Shown here piece by piece: positions 11,655 to 22,504 of a DNA stretch of 64,000 nucleotides (position 1 is the stretch's first letter; every line of letters begins with the position of its first letter). Both the position numbers and the translations under genes were made by a program. Source of the DNA: Sclerotiophoma versabilis (lineage: Eukaryota > Ascomycota > Dothideomycetes > Pleosporales > Didymellaceae); the NCBI GenBank assembly GCA_012274445.1, contig JAAROD010000058.1, positions 1,054,001 to 1,118,000 on the forward strand, read 5' to 3'. The notes below the pieces were generated by a model that saw nothing but the letters and a program-made list of their open reading frames with translations, did not search any database and was not told the DNA's origin.

Positions 11655-12670
11655 CACATTCTATCACGGGGCTGTCTGAAGGTCAGCAGGATGTTATATT
11701 GCGAGTTCCTGGAAAGCAGCATCGTTTCTCCTCTAGACCTACACAATCACTTCCGGTCGATGATCCAAGGGTCAGCCATCATCGCATTGTTGCTTCAAAT
11801 CATCCAACCCCTCTCTAACAAGCGCTGACATACATCACCCGTGCCTGTTCTTCATTTCCTTTAACCTCAGCCTGTTCGCCCTTCGACTTCTGCTCAGGAC
11901 GGGGACGTGAATGCCGAGTTAGATGAGGACGTGCTTGAAAGGTCATCAAGACCATCTTGCTCGCTGCAACAGCCTTCACCGGCGCTGCTGTTCGTCTCAA
12001 TTTCCTCTTCCTTCACACGGAGCATTGCTAGACGCCTCTCGGTAGAGAAGACTCTCCTGATCGACATCCTCCTTGGACGCCAACAGCATTGCGTTACACC
12101 ATACGAGGTATACTGATAATGTCATAGGTAGAGGACGTTGCAGGGAAGCAAGTAAGGTGAGCAGCAGGCGGGGCTAGAAGATGAATGCGACGAGGAAAGG
12201 AAAGCACGAAGATAGTTGACGTACACTACTACAGCAACGAGACAGGACCATAATCATTGCAAACATGGAAGGCGGCCAGTGCAATGAACGGCGTTTGGAA
12301 GCAAAACATCGTAACAACCCATAAAGTGCGATAGATAATTGTTCTGAAAGATTTACGCCTAACTGTGCCCCCCCCCCCCCCCAATAGCATAGCATAAACG
12401 TAGGAGCATCCTCAATTTTGGTGAACGCCAGCATCCCTATATGATATGATACACCAATTATCCAAGATTTGTTGTACATGCATGAATTTTCATAGTAACC
12501 ATCGCCAGGCCACGGCATGCCCCATGTTGCAGAGAACGTTGGCTGAAAGCATCAAAGCATGAGGGTCCTTCGAACAGTCCTGACCTTCGTGTTGTCGACT
12601 GGCAAGTAGGATGGAGACTACAAGTCAGTATCGCTTGATTGCACCGAGATCCCTGTCGCTCAAAGATGCT
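11655..12670. other. Convergent intergenic region with poly-C tract
   Basis: A 1 kb stretch between the 3' ends of the MFS gene and the following minus-strand gene. Apart from the homopolymer at 12368-12382 I see nothing that codes. Confidence 0.5.
12368..12382. repeat. Poly-C run of 15 bases
   Basis: An uninterrupted run of 15 C residues in the convergent intergenic spacer. The length should be treated with caution because homopolymers are error-prone in sequencing. Confidence 0.9.
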
Positions 12671-13986
12671 CTACCACGTAGTTGGCAGCTTGGGATACTC
12701 ATCTTTGCTAATCTTCAGGTCCTCGAACACTGAGTCATCACCTGAGACGTGTTAGTGTATGAAGGTATTTTGGAGACCTCCAGACTTAGCTCACCTTTGA
12801 GATGCTTTACACGAAGCTCGTCTTCGTGCTCAAGCTGTTCGATTTCCTCCTTCGGCGTCTCCTTGTTGTGCTTTTCGTTCTTTTTGGTAGGTTCAACAGC
12901 CTTATCGGTGTTCTCGCCAATGAGCAAGATCTGACAGTACTCGTGGTCAAGGTACTTTGGCTTGACCTCGGTCCAGGCAAGACCACGGAACTCCTCGATA
13001 ATTTCTTTGGAGAAACCAGGCTTCTGTGGTAATGAGGCGCTTGCAGGGCCGCTGCGCTCAGGATTCTTCACACTGATGATGAAGCTACCCTGGTCTTTGA
13101 TACCAAGGTCTTCTTGCACTTCACCGATCTCAGAGGGAATGGTTGTAGAATAGACGAGGTGTGTAGTCGCATCCTCAGTACGGGTGATGAGATAGACACC
13201 CTCTGCGACAGGGGTGACGGGATCCGTCTGACGAGTGCCTTGAGTCTGCGTATTGTATTCCGTGCCCTGGAAGAAGTTCTCCTTCAGATCCTGGATGCTT
13301 GCATTCGCCTTCTCAACGAAAGCCATGAAGCGATCATTATGGGACTTGGGGAACACCTTCTTAGGCAGAGCGAACAGGCGGTTGTTCTTAAGATCTTGGA
13401 CAGCGCCATCACCTAGCTTAGCACCTGTAGGTAGTGGCCGAAGAACGAAAAATGTACGCTGGAGATCGCCAACGCTCTCAGCCTCGTCAACGCTGACACG
13501 GTTTCGTGTGAAGAAGTAGATGACGCCCTTCTCAAGGATGTTGGATGGCATGTTCTTCTCACGCTGTGAGGACTCTTCAATAGCACCGTCACCCTTGGCT
13601 TCAGGCTCTGTCTCTGCCTCAGTCTTGCCGTCTGAAGATGAGTCTGTCTTGCCACTAGCTTCCTGACCATTTGTGTCCTTTGCGTATGTGCTCTCCTCCT
13701 TGGTGGTGTTTTGGCTCTCGCTCTCCGTTGGCTGCGCGCTCGATTTTGTTTCAGCGTTATCGTATTCGGCGTCGTTCACTACGTCCTGTGCGGCTTCCTG
13801 CATCTCGGTGTCGTTTTTCTCGAGCATGCTGTCAATTGTTGGCTGGTTCTTGGAGGCCTTCCGATCACGCTTGGGAGAGGACTCTGCGTCTGCCTCAGGC
13901 TTTCTCTTTGTACCAGCTACGGCGCCATTATTAGCTGTACTCGAATTGTCGATGCCATTGCGTGTCGATGATCGTGTGCCTGCCAT
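12671..13986 (-). CDS. Nuclear-type acidic protein of the 'BTB domain transcription factor'-labelled fungal family
   Basis: Exons 12795-13986 and 12671-12741 join over a 53-base intron and give 420 residues. The splice removes a spurious tail and restores the C-terminus GDDSVFEDL...LPTTW. The N-terminus has a basic KRKPEADAESSPKRDRKASK patch like a bipartite nuclear localisation signal, then about 100 acidic, Ser/Thr-rich disordered residues. The ordered core starts near KGVIYFFTRNRV and includes a FVLRPLPTGAKLGDG block and an internal AFVEKANASIQDLK block. Ascomycete relatives are often named 'BTB domain transcription factor', but I see no BTB fold or DNA-binding motif, so the role is open. 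An in-frame ATG at 14064 lies further upstream; I chose 13986 because it opens directly on the conserved-looking MAGTRSS start. Confidence 0.75.
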
Positions 13987-14422
13987 TGTGATGAGATGTT
14001 TGGATTTGGAGAGGACTAAAGCAGGAGTAGACTTGATTGATTGAGAATCTCCAGAGTTGTGCAATGACTTTGAAGTTACTGGGGCGCGACTTGTCTTTGA
14101 GCTGCTCGTCTAGCGCGTTTTTTCGCGTTTGAGTGATGTCACCATGTTGTAGTAGATCACGTGAGAAATTATCTTGGATTTGATTGACAGTCCGCGAACA
14201 GACGCGTGAACACGAGCGGCTGTGGTCGTCAGGGTCCTAGCCTTTCTGAACCTCACAGCTCCAGGTGTGTATGCTGTTCAGCTTTCAATGTAGACGATAG
14301 CTCGACACAGGGAGAAATGCTTACTTGCAATTACATGACACCAATTACATGAGCTGCGGCAGTAGCGATCAACATCCACAACCGGCCCATGCCAAAGTAC
14401 ATGTTATTGAATATGTGTATTC
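13987..14422. other. Promoter spacer with CACGTG box
   Basis: Upstream region of the preceding minus-strand gene and 3' flank of HEM4. A CACGTG E-box lies at 14158-14163. Nothing else is recognised. Confidence 0.5.
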
Positions 14423-15352
14423 TTACGACTGCCGCTTCGTGAAGGCTCGTATGCCTTCAGCAATGCCTTCTGGGCTTGGCTTCGCAGCGACGACGTCAGG
14501 CGTAAAGTCGAACTCGTTGATCAGATAGTCGCGGGTTGTAGGGCCAATTGTTGCTATCAGGATATCCCTCGAGCCAGTATCCTTCTTGGCTTTCCCAGTC
14601 TCGACATCCAAGAGGTCTAGACTTTCCAACATGGCTCGACAACCGGTTGGAGAGAAGACTACGATCCATTGGCGCTTCGATCCGCTTTCAGCATTCTGTT
14701 GCCATAACGTGGTAAAGTCGGTCTTGAACGAATGCATCTCGCCAGTTTCATATATCACCAACTCGTCTACTCTCGCGCTTCTATCCGAAGGTAGCTGTTC
14801 GGACTGTAGAGTTTTTGGTATGATGTCCCTTCTCTTGTCGCCAACCATGAACAAGATTGGTGGGTTCAGGACGCCAGGATACAGAGCGTTGTAGTGCTCC
14901 AGAATGAAGCCTGCAAGAGCTTCTCCATTACCCGTCTCTTCACCAAGAATGGGACAGCGCAAATTCAACGCCCGTAGCCCACGTGCGGTGGCCGGTCCAA
15001 CGACGTAGAGAGGTAGACTCTCAGGTAGCAGTTCGTCAACTGCATGGGTGCCTTCTTTTCGAATGTCCTCTACTACTTCATTGAACGCCTCCACAGCCCG
15101 CTGTGAAGTGAAAATCAAAGCCCCATATGTCGCGAGACCATCTTGCGATGTCGGCACAAGTCCTCGGTTGATTATGTGTTGGCGCACCGTGTGCAAGGCA
15201 TCTCGCTTGAATCTGTGTTCGAGTACAGGCACGAACACCGGCGCATACAGATGATGGTCGCATGTAGAGAATAGCTCCTCGTATGTATCAGTCGGTGCTG
15301 ATTTGGTCTTCAGAAGTAAAATTGGGACCTTTCCCCCTGAAAGCTCCGCCAT
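14423..15352 (-). CDS. HEM4: Uroporphyrinogen-III synthase
   Basis: An intronless 309-residue protein that cyclises hydroxymethylbilane to uroporphyrinogen III, with inversion of ring D, in the cytosolic part of haem synthesis. The frame shows the two-lobed HEM4 pattern. The first lobe opens with ILLLKTKSAPTDTYEELF and contains YGALIFTSQRAVEAF; the hinge has LPLYVVGPATARGLRAL. The second lobe has LFMVGDKRRDIIP, VDELVIYETGE, WIVVFSPTGCRAML and the closing IATIGPTTRDYLIN block. The length is normal for fungi. An in-frame ATG at 15436 would add 28 residues, but MAEL at 15352 matches the usual start. It is divergent from BFR1 over only 245 bases, so the two share a promoter region. Confidence 0.93.
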   Translation of the reverse strand: MAELSGGKVPILLLKTKSAPTDTYEELFSTCDHHLYAPVFVPVLEHRFKRDALHTVRQHIINRGLVPTSQDGLATYGALIFTSQRAVEAFNEVVEDIRKEGTHAVDELLPESLPLYVVGPATARGLRALNLRCPILGEETGNGEALAGFILEHYNALYPGVLNPPILFMVGDKRRDIIPKTLQSEQLPSDRSARVDELVIYETGEMHSFKTDFTTLWQQNAESGSKRQWIVVFSPTGCRAMLESLDLLDVETGKAKKDTGSRDILIATIGPTTRDYLINEFDFTPDVVAAKPSPEGIAEGIRAFTKRQS

Positions 15353-15597
15353 ATTGTGGTTGTCGAGTGAAAGGGTCAAGTCAGGGCCGCTCTTACTGGC
15401 TAGATCCGCGCTGAACCGCAATGTCCCGCGGCTCACTCATCCGTGCACCGCTCGAGGGAGCGACCCGCCCAATTTATCAATTATTTGTCCTCAGGACCTG
15501 ACAATCCCCATCGCCCTCGCCCGGTCCTCACCCCCTCCACTTTCGCCCGACCGTCGCAACTCACCGATTGGACTCCCGACTCCAATTGATCGTCAAC
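15353..15597. promoter_or_regulatory. Short bidirectional promoter HEM4/BFR1
   Basis: 245 bases separate the two divergent start codons, so both core promoters lie here. The right part is C/T-rich (about 15508-15560), as is common just upstream of highly expressed fungal genes. No specific factor site stands out. Confidence 0.6.
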
Positions 15598-17323
15598 ATG
15601 GCTGAACTCGCGACTCCTTCCGCCGCCCAGGTGGCTACCGCCGATGCAACTGCTCCCCAAGAGAAGCAGCAGATCGCCCGCCCTGAGAAGCCCGATGAGG
15701 ACAAGTACAAGGAGGACCTTGCTAAGGCAGAGAAAGAACACCAGGTTGCGCAGGACAAGCTGGTACGTTTTGATATTTTCAACATCTCGCTTAGTCGTTC
15801 GCACATGCTTGTCGCGAGCACACGCAGTATACCGTTGGGTAGCTGCAGTGCCCGCGAACCATGCTTTCTTGAATACAGTCACTGACGAGAAACCAGAATG
15901 CCGCCAAGGCTAAGCTCGACACCGCCCGCCCGAACAACAAGGACTCTCCCAACGCCAAGCGCCAGCAGGAGCTCAAGACCGAGTTGAACGCTATCCGCCA
16001 GGCCCAGCAGGGTAACAAGACCGGCCGCAATGCCATCTTCGAGAAGATGAAGAAGTTCGACGAGCAGCTCAAGTCTCGCCAGAACGAGCTCAAGACCAAC
16101 AAGAGCCGCGTCAACTTCAAGTCTGCTGAGGATGTTGACCAGGAGATCGCCCGTCTTCAGAAGCAAGTCGACTCTGGCATGATGAAGCTGGTCGACGAGA
16201 AGAAGGCTCTCTCCGAGATCTCGTCGCTCCACAAGGCACGCAAGAACTTCTCTGGCTTCGACGCGCAGCAGAAGGCCATCGATGACATCAAGGCCCAGAT
16301 TGCTGAGCAGAAGAAGCTTCTCGACGACCCCGAACAAAAGGCGCTGAGCGAGAAGTACACAAAGCTCCAGACCGAGCTGGATGGCCTGAAGGCTGAGCAG
16401 GACGAGGCTTTCAAGAACCTCAAGTCTCTTCGTGAGGCAACTGACAAGGCTCGTGCCGAGCAGCAGGAGAAGTATCTCGCCAGGAAGGAGCTGAAGGACC
16501 AGTACTACCAGCAGAAGCGCGCATTCCAGGAGTACGATTTCCAGGCCCGCAAGGCTCGCAACGAGCGCAGGAAGCAGGAGCAGGTTGCTTATCTGGCTGG
16601 TAAGCGCAAGCAGGCTGCCGAACAGCGCCTTGAGGAGGCCAGTGCACCCGCATACCAGGACGAGATCTACGCCACCGAGGGTCTGATCCGCCACTTCGAC
16701 CCATCTGCTCTCCCTGCTAAGGAAACCGCGTCTGCTGGCAAGTTCGCCGCCTCGGCACAGCGTACCGTCGATGACTCTGGTATCAAGGGCACTCGTATCT
16801 CGAAGAAGGATACCGAGGAGGAGAGCTACTTCACAGGTACTGGTGGTAAGAAGGGCAAGAAGGGCGGCAAGAAGGGAGGTGCTGCCCCGGCCGCTTCCAA
16901 GTTCAACTTGAACATGGGTATTATTGAGGAGCTTGCCAAGGTTGGTGTTGATGCACCTTCAAGCCAGGCTGATGTCCCTGCCACCGTTGAGAAGCTTAAG
17001 GAGAAGCTTGCACACTGGAAAGAAGACCAGGACCGCAAGACCAAGGAGGTACGTCAACCAGCATCTGCTGCGCATAGCAGCATCAGCTAACATGTCCGCA
17101 GAACATTGAGAAGGCCAAGAAGGAAATCGCACGCCTCGAGGCTGAGGAGGATGCCGCCAATGGCACCATCGATGCCGCCCGCAAGCCCGCACAGAAGAAC
17201 CAGGCCATCAACGGCTCTGCTTCCCCGTCCACCGAGCTCGCCCAGGAGAACGATGCTGCCGCCGATGTTGCTGAGGACCTGAAGAAGGCCTCCGTTGAGG
17301 ACAAGGAGGTTACTGAGGCATAG
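15598..17323 (+). CDS. BFR1: Bfr1-like nuclear segregation / mRNP coiled-coil protein
   Basis: Exons 15598-15762, 15897-17048 and 17102-17323 give 512 residues; the introns are 134 and 53 bases. The protein is almost wholly charged coiled coil (Lys/Glu/Gln-rich, roughly residues 25-330). It has the Bfr1 hallmarks RPEKPDEDKYKEDLAKAEKE at the start, SAEDVDQEIARLQKQVDSG in the middle and YQDEIYATEGLIRHFDPSAL near residue 290. A basic GGKKGKKGGKKGG stretch and a second short coiled coil follow. Bfr1 binds polysomal mRNPs at the ER and affects secretion and ploidy in yeast; that comes from the family. It is somewhat longer than the yeast protein (about 470 residues) because of the C-terminal extension. 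Codon choice is strongly C-ending, as in highly expressed genes. Confidence 0.93.
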
Positions 17324-17977
17324 TTTGCCTCTGTTTCACAACCTGTTCAACTTACATGTCATTGAAAAAGTACGGTGATCTGTTGGAGATCCATTACGGC
17401 CATTGGTTTGGCATCTTATCCTTTTTAGCTTCAATTATTCCCTCCATTATGGTTTATGGGACTACAGCGGCATGGCATGAGGTCTAGGTTCTGTGCAGTG
17501 TGCCTTACGCTTTTCAGTTCTGCGTAGAGCCACTGGAAGTCTAGATCGTAATATATCCCCTTAATGTTCACTCTGAGCCTTGCATGTTCAAGTACGTATG
17601 TCGCTTGTATATGGAGGACCACGAGCATGAAGCTTCGATGGATCGCTATTCGGCAAAAGGTGGCTACTGTTTGGATTCGCTCACTACTACAGTGTGTTCG
17701 GCGGGATAGAGAGCATGGTTTTGAGCTGCAGACGATCAGAATACAACAAGATACCTTTGTTGCCAAACTGCGTCATAGCAACAAACAGACCGTGCGAAGT
17801 CTAGATCACGCAATTAGCTCCGTGAGTCTCTCAATTCCGATCACGAAATGTGGGGTTGCTTGGTCGTAACACATCAGTTACGTCATTCGTGTCCGCACCC
17901 GCATTATCGTACAAAAGAGCTTCCCTCATCCGAGACCCTTCCTCACTACACCACACTCCAAAGGTACGACGACGTCA
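17324..17977. other. Intergenic region, 0.65 kb
   Basis: 3' flank of BFR1 and promoter of the next rightward gene. No repeat, RNA gene or recognisable reading frame. Confidence 0.5.
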
Positions 17978-18736
17978 ATGTTCCGTTCAATCACTCTTGC
18001 AAGACGTGGACTGACAGCTGTCTCGCAGTCTTCATTCCAAACTAAATTCGCACGAACGCCACAAGCCTTCACCATGTCTTCCTTCAGCAACACCGACACC
18101 GGCTCTAAGACTGCTGACCCCTACACCGCTAAGAACAAGGATGAAGTCTCTTTGAAGGAGAAGGTTGAGGACCTCTTCACTTTCATCGACAAGACCAAGT
18201 TCTGCTTGTTCACCACACACGCTGGCGACAGCGACCTGCTCGCCAGCCGCGCTATGGCTCTCGCCGCCAAGGTAAGCCACTCACAAGCCGATCGTGAATT
18301 GCAACTAACAAGCCTAAAGGAAGGCAATGGCTTCGACCTCCTCTTCCACACCAACACCGAGTCTGGCAAGACTGATGACCTCAAGGAGGACTCATCCGTC
18401 AACATTGGCTTCATCAACCCGTCCGGCGAGTGGGCTTCCATCTCTGGCCATGCCTCGATCGAGACCAACCGTGATATTGTCAAGAAGCACTACTCACCAG
18501 CCCTTAAGGCCTGGATTGGCGATCTTGGCGATGGCAAGCACGACGGTGGCCCAGAGGACCCCCGCATTGGTATCATTAGGGTCAAGGCCAAGACTGCACA
18601 GTACGCTGTCTCGAGGAGAACCACCGTTGGTGGCTTCGTTGAGCTGGCTAAGGGTATCGCTACAGGCGAGTCTCCCAGTGTGAACAAGCTGAGGCACATT
18701 GACGAGTCTGAGATCGCGCAGTGGAAGTCCCAGTAG
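17978..18736 (+). CDS. BLI-3-like protein, pyridoxamine 5'-phosphate oxidase / FMN-binding split barrel fold
   Basis: Exons 17978-18271 and 18320-18736 give 236 residues. The split-barrel core runs from KVEDLFTFIDKTKFCLFTTH through GFDLLFHTNTESGKTDDL, VNIGFINPSGEWASISGHAS and the YSPALKAWIGDLGDG block, the pattern of Neurospora bli-3 and related general-stress FMN-binding proteins. The exact flavin reaction is unknown. The first 32 residues (MFRSITLARRGLTAVSQSSF...) are basic, hydroxylated and lack acidic residues, like a mitochondrial presequence. A second in-frame ATG at 18074 (MSSFSNTD) is where shorter relatives usually begin, so two products are possible. The intron is 48 bases, in frame and without stops, so retention would insert 16 residues. 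Confidence 0.85.
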   Translation: MFRSITLARRGLTAVSQSSFQTKFARTPQAFTMSSFSNTDTGSKTADPYTAKNKDEVSLKEKVEDLFTFIDKTKFCLFTTHAGDSDLLASRAMALAAKVSHSQADRELQLTSLKEGNGFDLLFHTNTESGKTDDLKEDSSVNIGFINPSGEWASISGHASIETNRDIVKKHYSPALKAWIGDLGDGKHDGGPEDPRIGIIRVKAKTAQYAVSRRTTVGGFVELAKGIATGESPSVNKLRHIDESEIAQWKSQ

Positions 18737-19106
18737 ATGTTGAGGTCGGATGCCAGAACCTATGATGACATGAAATGAGCTGAGCCTTCCCTTCGCCCTG
18801 TTTGCGAAGGTTGAGCCACTGTTCTACAACAAATAATTACACGAACAAAGAATAAAACAATTGAAACAAGCCAACATCAACACTCCCGTAACGTGCGCAT
18901 CCTCGTGTCTATCTTGTGAGCGCTCGAAGCTCAGAGAAGGTCCAAGCTTCAAATCGCGACTCCGATTTCTTCGCGCTTTAGGCTGACGTCACTGACATGT
19001 GAATGCCAACCGATACAGACAATATTTTTCCCTTTCCCGCCAACCTACTTACGCTCACCAAACAATCCGAGCATTCCCGCGTAAATTGCATCCACCTGTA
19101 GCGATC
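18737..19106. other. Intergenic region, 0.37 kb
   Basis: 3' flank and promoter between two rightward genes. Nothing specific is seen. Confidence 0.5.
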
Positions 19107-19807
19107 ATGGAGAACCCAGTCAAGGAGATCGCGGGTGTAATCCACCTGCTAACGCAATCCCCGCCGTCTACACAACGGCAGACCATCGACACATACTTCA
19201 CACCCAATGCTTCTTTCACGCATCCATTTTGCCGTACTGGGAAATGGCCGAACTCAAGGCTGCTAATTCAGATTATCTACCGTTGGTACAAGATCATGAG
19301 CCCGAGTATAGACATTACAGTGCAAAGTATCGGTACGCGCAGCTCCTTACCACTATTTGTTCAACACCAGACTGACACAAGCCAGCATTTGACGAGTCGA
19401 ACCTCGTCCTATACGTATCAATCTTTCAGATCTTCCGCATCTGGCTCATACCGTTCTACTACGCCCCGGTGTACCTGACCTCGGTCATCAAGCTCGAGTA
19501 CAACGAGGACGACCAGAAGTACTACATTGACTCGCAGGACGATCTATACGCTGTAGATCAGTGGATCAGGTTCATCGCACCGGGAGGTTGGTTATTGGTG
19601 TATATGTGGCAATTTTGGGCATCTTTCTTTTGCTTCATTGGCACCATTGTGCTACACCCAATCACTCTTCTAGAAGAGCGGTCCAGCAGAGGCGATGGAG
19701 GAGAAGTCGAGTGGCGGAGGAAGAAGAAGCGAGTTGAACAATTAGATGGCCTAAGTGGGGAAGAGGTGTTGCGGAGAACTGAGCTCAAGGACAAAATCAT
19801 TGGCTGA
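19107..19807 (+). CDS. SigF-like NTF2-like domain membrane protein
   Basis: Exons 19107-19332 and 19386-19807 give 215 residues. The N-terminal half (ENPVKEIAGVIHLLTQSP, then ...DTYFTPNASFTHPFCRTG...) has the shape of the SigF-like, NTF2-like domain found in ascomycete proteins. The middle and C-terminal parts carry two hydrophobic stretches, one around VSIFQIFRIWLIPFYYAPVY and one around GGWLLVYMWQFWASFFCFIG. The protein ends in a charged tail. NTF2-like folds bind small ligands or catalyse simple reactions, but none is known for this group. The start at 19107 was chosen over an in-frame upstream ATG (18999) because it opens on the conserved MENPVKEI. Confidence 0.8.
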
Positions 19808-21667
19808 TCAACATAATATGCTCGCGCCCACAGTCAGGACTGCGCATGTTCCTGCAGTGGCCCCGGTAGAGCTTGATCAGCGTCTGAAGATACGAGTCTT
19901 TGCAAAGGAGACGATATGACGTCAACTGGGAACATTTTATTACGGCAATGAAGTACTCTACTACAATCTTAGTGAATCTTTCACTGGGCGTCACGCACGG
20001 CGGCAGCGACTCTTACACGCGAAGCTTTTCCTACGAGGAAGCGAGCACTCTACACACGCATACACCAGACGTGTCGCAGGGATGTTCATGCAGAGCCGTT
20101 TATAACGCATGTGACGCATGCATAATCATATTGAAGGCTGACAGCCTTGTTCACGACGTGGCGAACAACACACCTAACGTTACATCCGCATGCAGTGCGC
20201 GCTCACAAGATCACCTCCTTTGAGCCTTGAATCCTCAAGCTGTGATCTCTAAAATTAGCTTACAGCAGACAGAAGGATCTTCAGGCAGCACCAACCCACA
20301 TCGATATGTCTGGGCCGAGCTAAGTTTATTCCTTTTCGCTCAAAGAAGACATGTCATGAGTAACGTCGGCCGACTAACACCTACCGGTGTCCCGTACCAT
20401 CGAACTCAATGCTCGCCTCGGAAGCGGCACAGGCACACACGCGCGGTACCTGAAAATCGATATGCGGACAATGACGGCTGACCTTGAGGTGTGGAGGTGG
20501 TCGAAAAGCCGTCTCGAGGTGGGTCAAAGCGTCGAGACTGCAACCCATGCATCGAATCCAAGACACAAGCCATGGCACCCAAGCCGCGTGCAAGACTCAA
20601 GCCTTCTTTTGATGAATGGGAGCTGGGATAAGGTAAGGCTCGAGCCAATGCCGAGGCGAGCGGAGAGTCTTGACTACCGTTACTGGCCTCAGAGCAGCAA
20701 AGATCAACTATCCGTCGCGTGCCGAGAGCGCATTAGTGTACACCAGATGGTCCTGGCATTGCGTTTTGTGCAGGCAGCCCTGCGAAAAGGGACGATGCCG
20801 CGAGCGCTGGCGGTCGAACTGGCTCGCTTCTAGCGTAGACGGAGCGTCCATTATGACGTCGAATCCACCAAAATGCCGGTCGTTAACACTTGGTAAATAG
20901 GACAGCCGAGCGCGAACAGGCCACCGTTCGAGAATTTTACCACATCCCGCGTAAAAACATAGAATTAAGGACTGCCTATGGCTTGCGGCACGAATCCCAT
21001 GCAGGATATCGCGCGTGAGCTTCGGCCTGCCCCATCCGACATTTGCCCTTTGGCGAATGAAAATGCTGGGTTCTTAGCGTTCTCGTATTGGGGCCGCCTG
21101 AGCAAGCAAACTCGACCATCGCGATTCTCGACAAGCCGCCAAAAAGAATTTCCAAGACAAAGTACCGTTCTCGGCCAATAGGTTCTCAGCAATTCTCAAG
21201 CACGGCGCACTTGCCTTTGTAAAAGAAATGGGACCTGGAGTAGAGAGATTGTTTGCAAGTCTGCCCGAACAGCGCCTGATCGACCCAAGGGCTACCGCCC
21301 TGACTCCCGTCATTTGGCCATGCGCTACCTAACGGGCGATAGAGCACGCATGAAGGGGCACGGCTCATCCTAGGTCAATAGTTTACGGGGTCTAAGAGAC
21401 AAGCTTTGCCTCTTAGTACCAATACGCCGGTGTATATTTGGGTGCCTTAAACAAGGTCTGGTGGTATATAGTCTTTCTTTGACCCAGGCTTCTTCATCGT
21501 CGTCCCTACCCCGTCTCTCGCTTTTCGGTCTTGCCTGCGTATCTGTTGCAACTGCCACTCGTTTCCGGTATCAGTAATTGCATCTGTCGATCGTTGGAAT
21601 ACACATCTACCGCCATCGCTATATCGAACCTTCGTTGCACTGCAAGCATATCCATAATTCCCACAAA
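19808..21667. other. Long intergenic region, 1.86 kb, no gene recognised
   Basis: Open frames exist here, the longest being a 148-codon frame at 20387-20833 that begins with GTG. None shows a domain, signal peptide or good start. The right end (about 21440-21667) is pyrimidine-rich and likely holds the promoter and leader of the secreted-protein gene. Confidence 0.5.
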
Positions 21668-22504
21668 ATGTCTTTGAAGTACTTCACCCTTGCGCTTGCC
21701 GCGACTGCCGCCGCCGCACCTGGATCCCCCTTCGAGGCTCTCGAAGCCCAAGCCTCCAGCGACAACCCATGCGAACCCTGCCAGCCCTCTGGCGCCACTG
21801 GTACCGACCCGCCCGCAGTCGGCTCTGACCTGTCCTCACTCTACACCAATGTCCTCGACTCGGTCCATGGCATCTCCTTCAGCAAGCGCGGCCTGACCGC
21901 CCGCGCAGCAACCTCCGGCTTCTGCTGCGTTGCCTCGCTCAACTGCGTCAACGTCCAGTCCCTCAACATCCCCATGTGCTACGACAAGTTCACCACAAAC
22001 TTCAAGTTCCCCGATGGCTCATTTGGATCCCTGACCACCGGTGAATACACCTCCAACGGTCAAAACGTGAACCTCCTCAGCGGCGATTACTCGGGTGGAA
22101 ACATCTACTCCGCTGCGCCTCAAGACAAGCCCAACACATCGACTCTCAGCGTTCCCCCGCAGTACACAGGGACTGGTGTCGGTGCCGCGATTCCCGCGTC
22201 GGAGCTCGGCTCTATCATCGTCTACACAACTACTATCCCCGGCACAACATTCACTGCTCCCACAACTGTCCCTGGCACCATCCGTGCGGCGACTGTAAAC
22301 GGTGTTGCCGTCAGCACAAGCGTTGCGCCTCAGACTATTACTCAGGCTACTACCATCGCACCCCAGACCACCGTTGTCACCACACAGGTTCCCGATGCGA
22401 GTGCGTCGCCATCTAGCAAGGGCGCTGCAGGTGCTATCGGTGTTGACTCGTCGAAGTCATTCGGTGTGTCGGTTCTTGGTGCGCTGATGTACTTTTTGAT
22501 GTAA
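21668..22504 (+). CDS. Secreted, cysteine-containing, probably GPI-anchored surface protein
   Basis: A 278-residue intronless protein starting at the ATG at 21668. It opens with a signal peptide (MSLKYFTLALAATAAAAPGS) and ends with a small-residue site plus hydrophobic tail (SSKSFGVSVLGALMYFLM), the pattern of a GPI attachment signal. Cysteines cluster near the N-terminus (NPCEPCQP) and in a central motif (GFCCVASLNCVN...MCYDKF), suggesting disulfides. The stretch from about residue 165 to 265 is Thr/Ser/Val/Pro-rich and repetitive, as in O-mannosylated stalks. It is probably a cell-wall or plasma-membrane surface protein. I do not recognise a named family. Codon use is strongly C-ending, like other well-expressed genes here. 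Confidence 0.75.
   Translation: MSLKYFTLALAATAAAAPGSPFEALEAQASSDNPCEPCQPSGATGTDPPAVGSDLSSLYTNVLDSVHGISFSKRGLTARAATSGFCCVASLNCVNVQSLNIPMCYDKFTTNFKFPDGSFGSLTTGEYTSNGQNVNLLSGDYSGGNIYSAAPQDKPNTSTLSVPPQYTGTGVGAAIPASELGSIIVYTTTIPGTTFTAPTTVPGTIRAATVNGVAVSTSVAPQTITQATTIAPQTTVVTTQVPDASASPSSKGAAGAIGVDSSKSFGVSVLGALMYFLM

Noticed and set aside
15879..16694. Long Leu-rich minus-strand frame inside BFR1
   Set aside because: It is the antisense shadow of a Glu/Lys/Gln-rich coiled coil with strong codon bias.
20387..20833. 148-codon plus-strand frame
   Set aside because: It begins with GTG, has no domain, and composition looks random. Nothing supports a gene.
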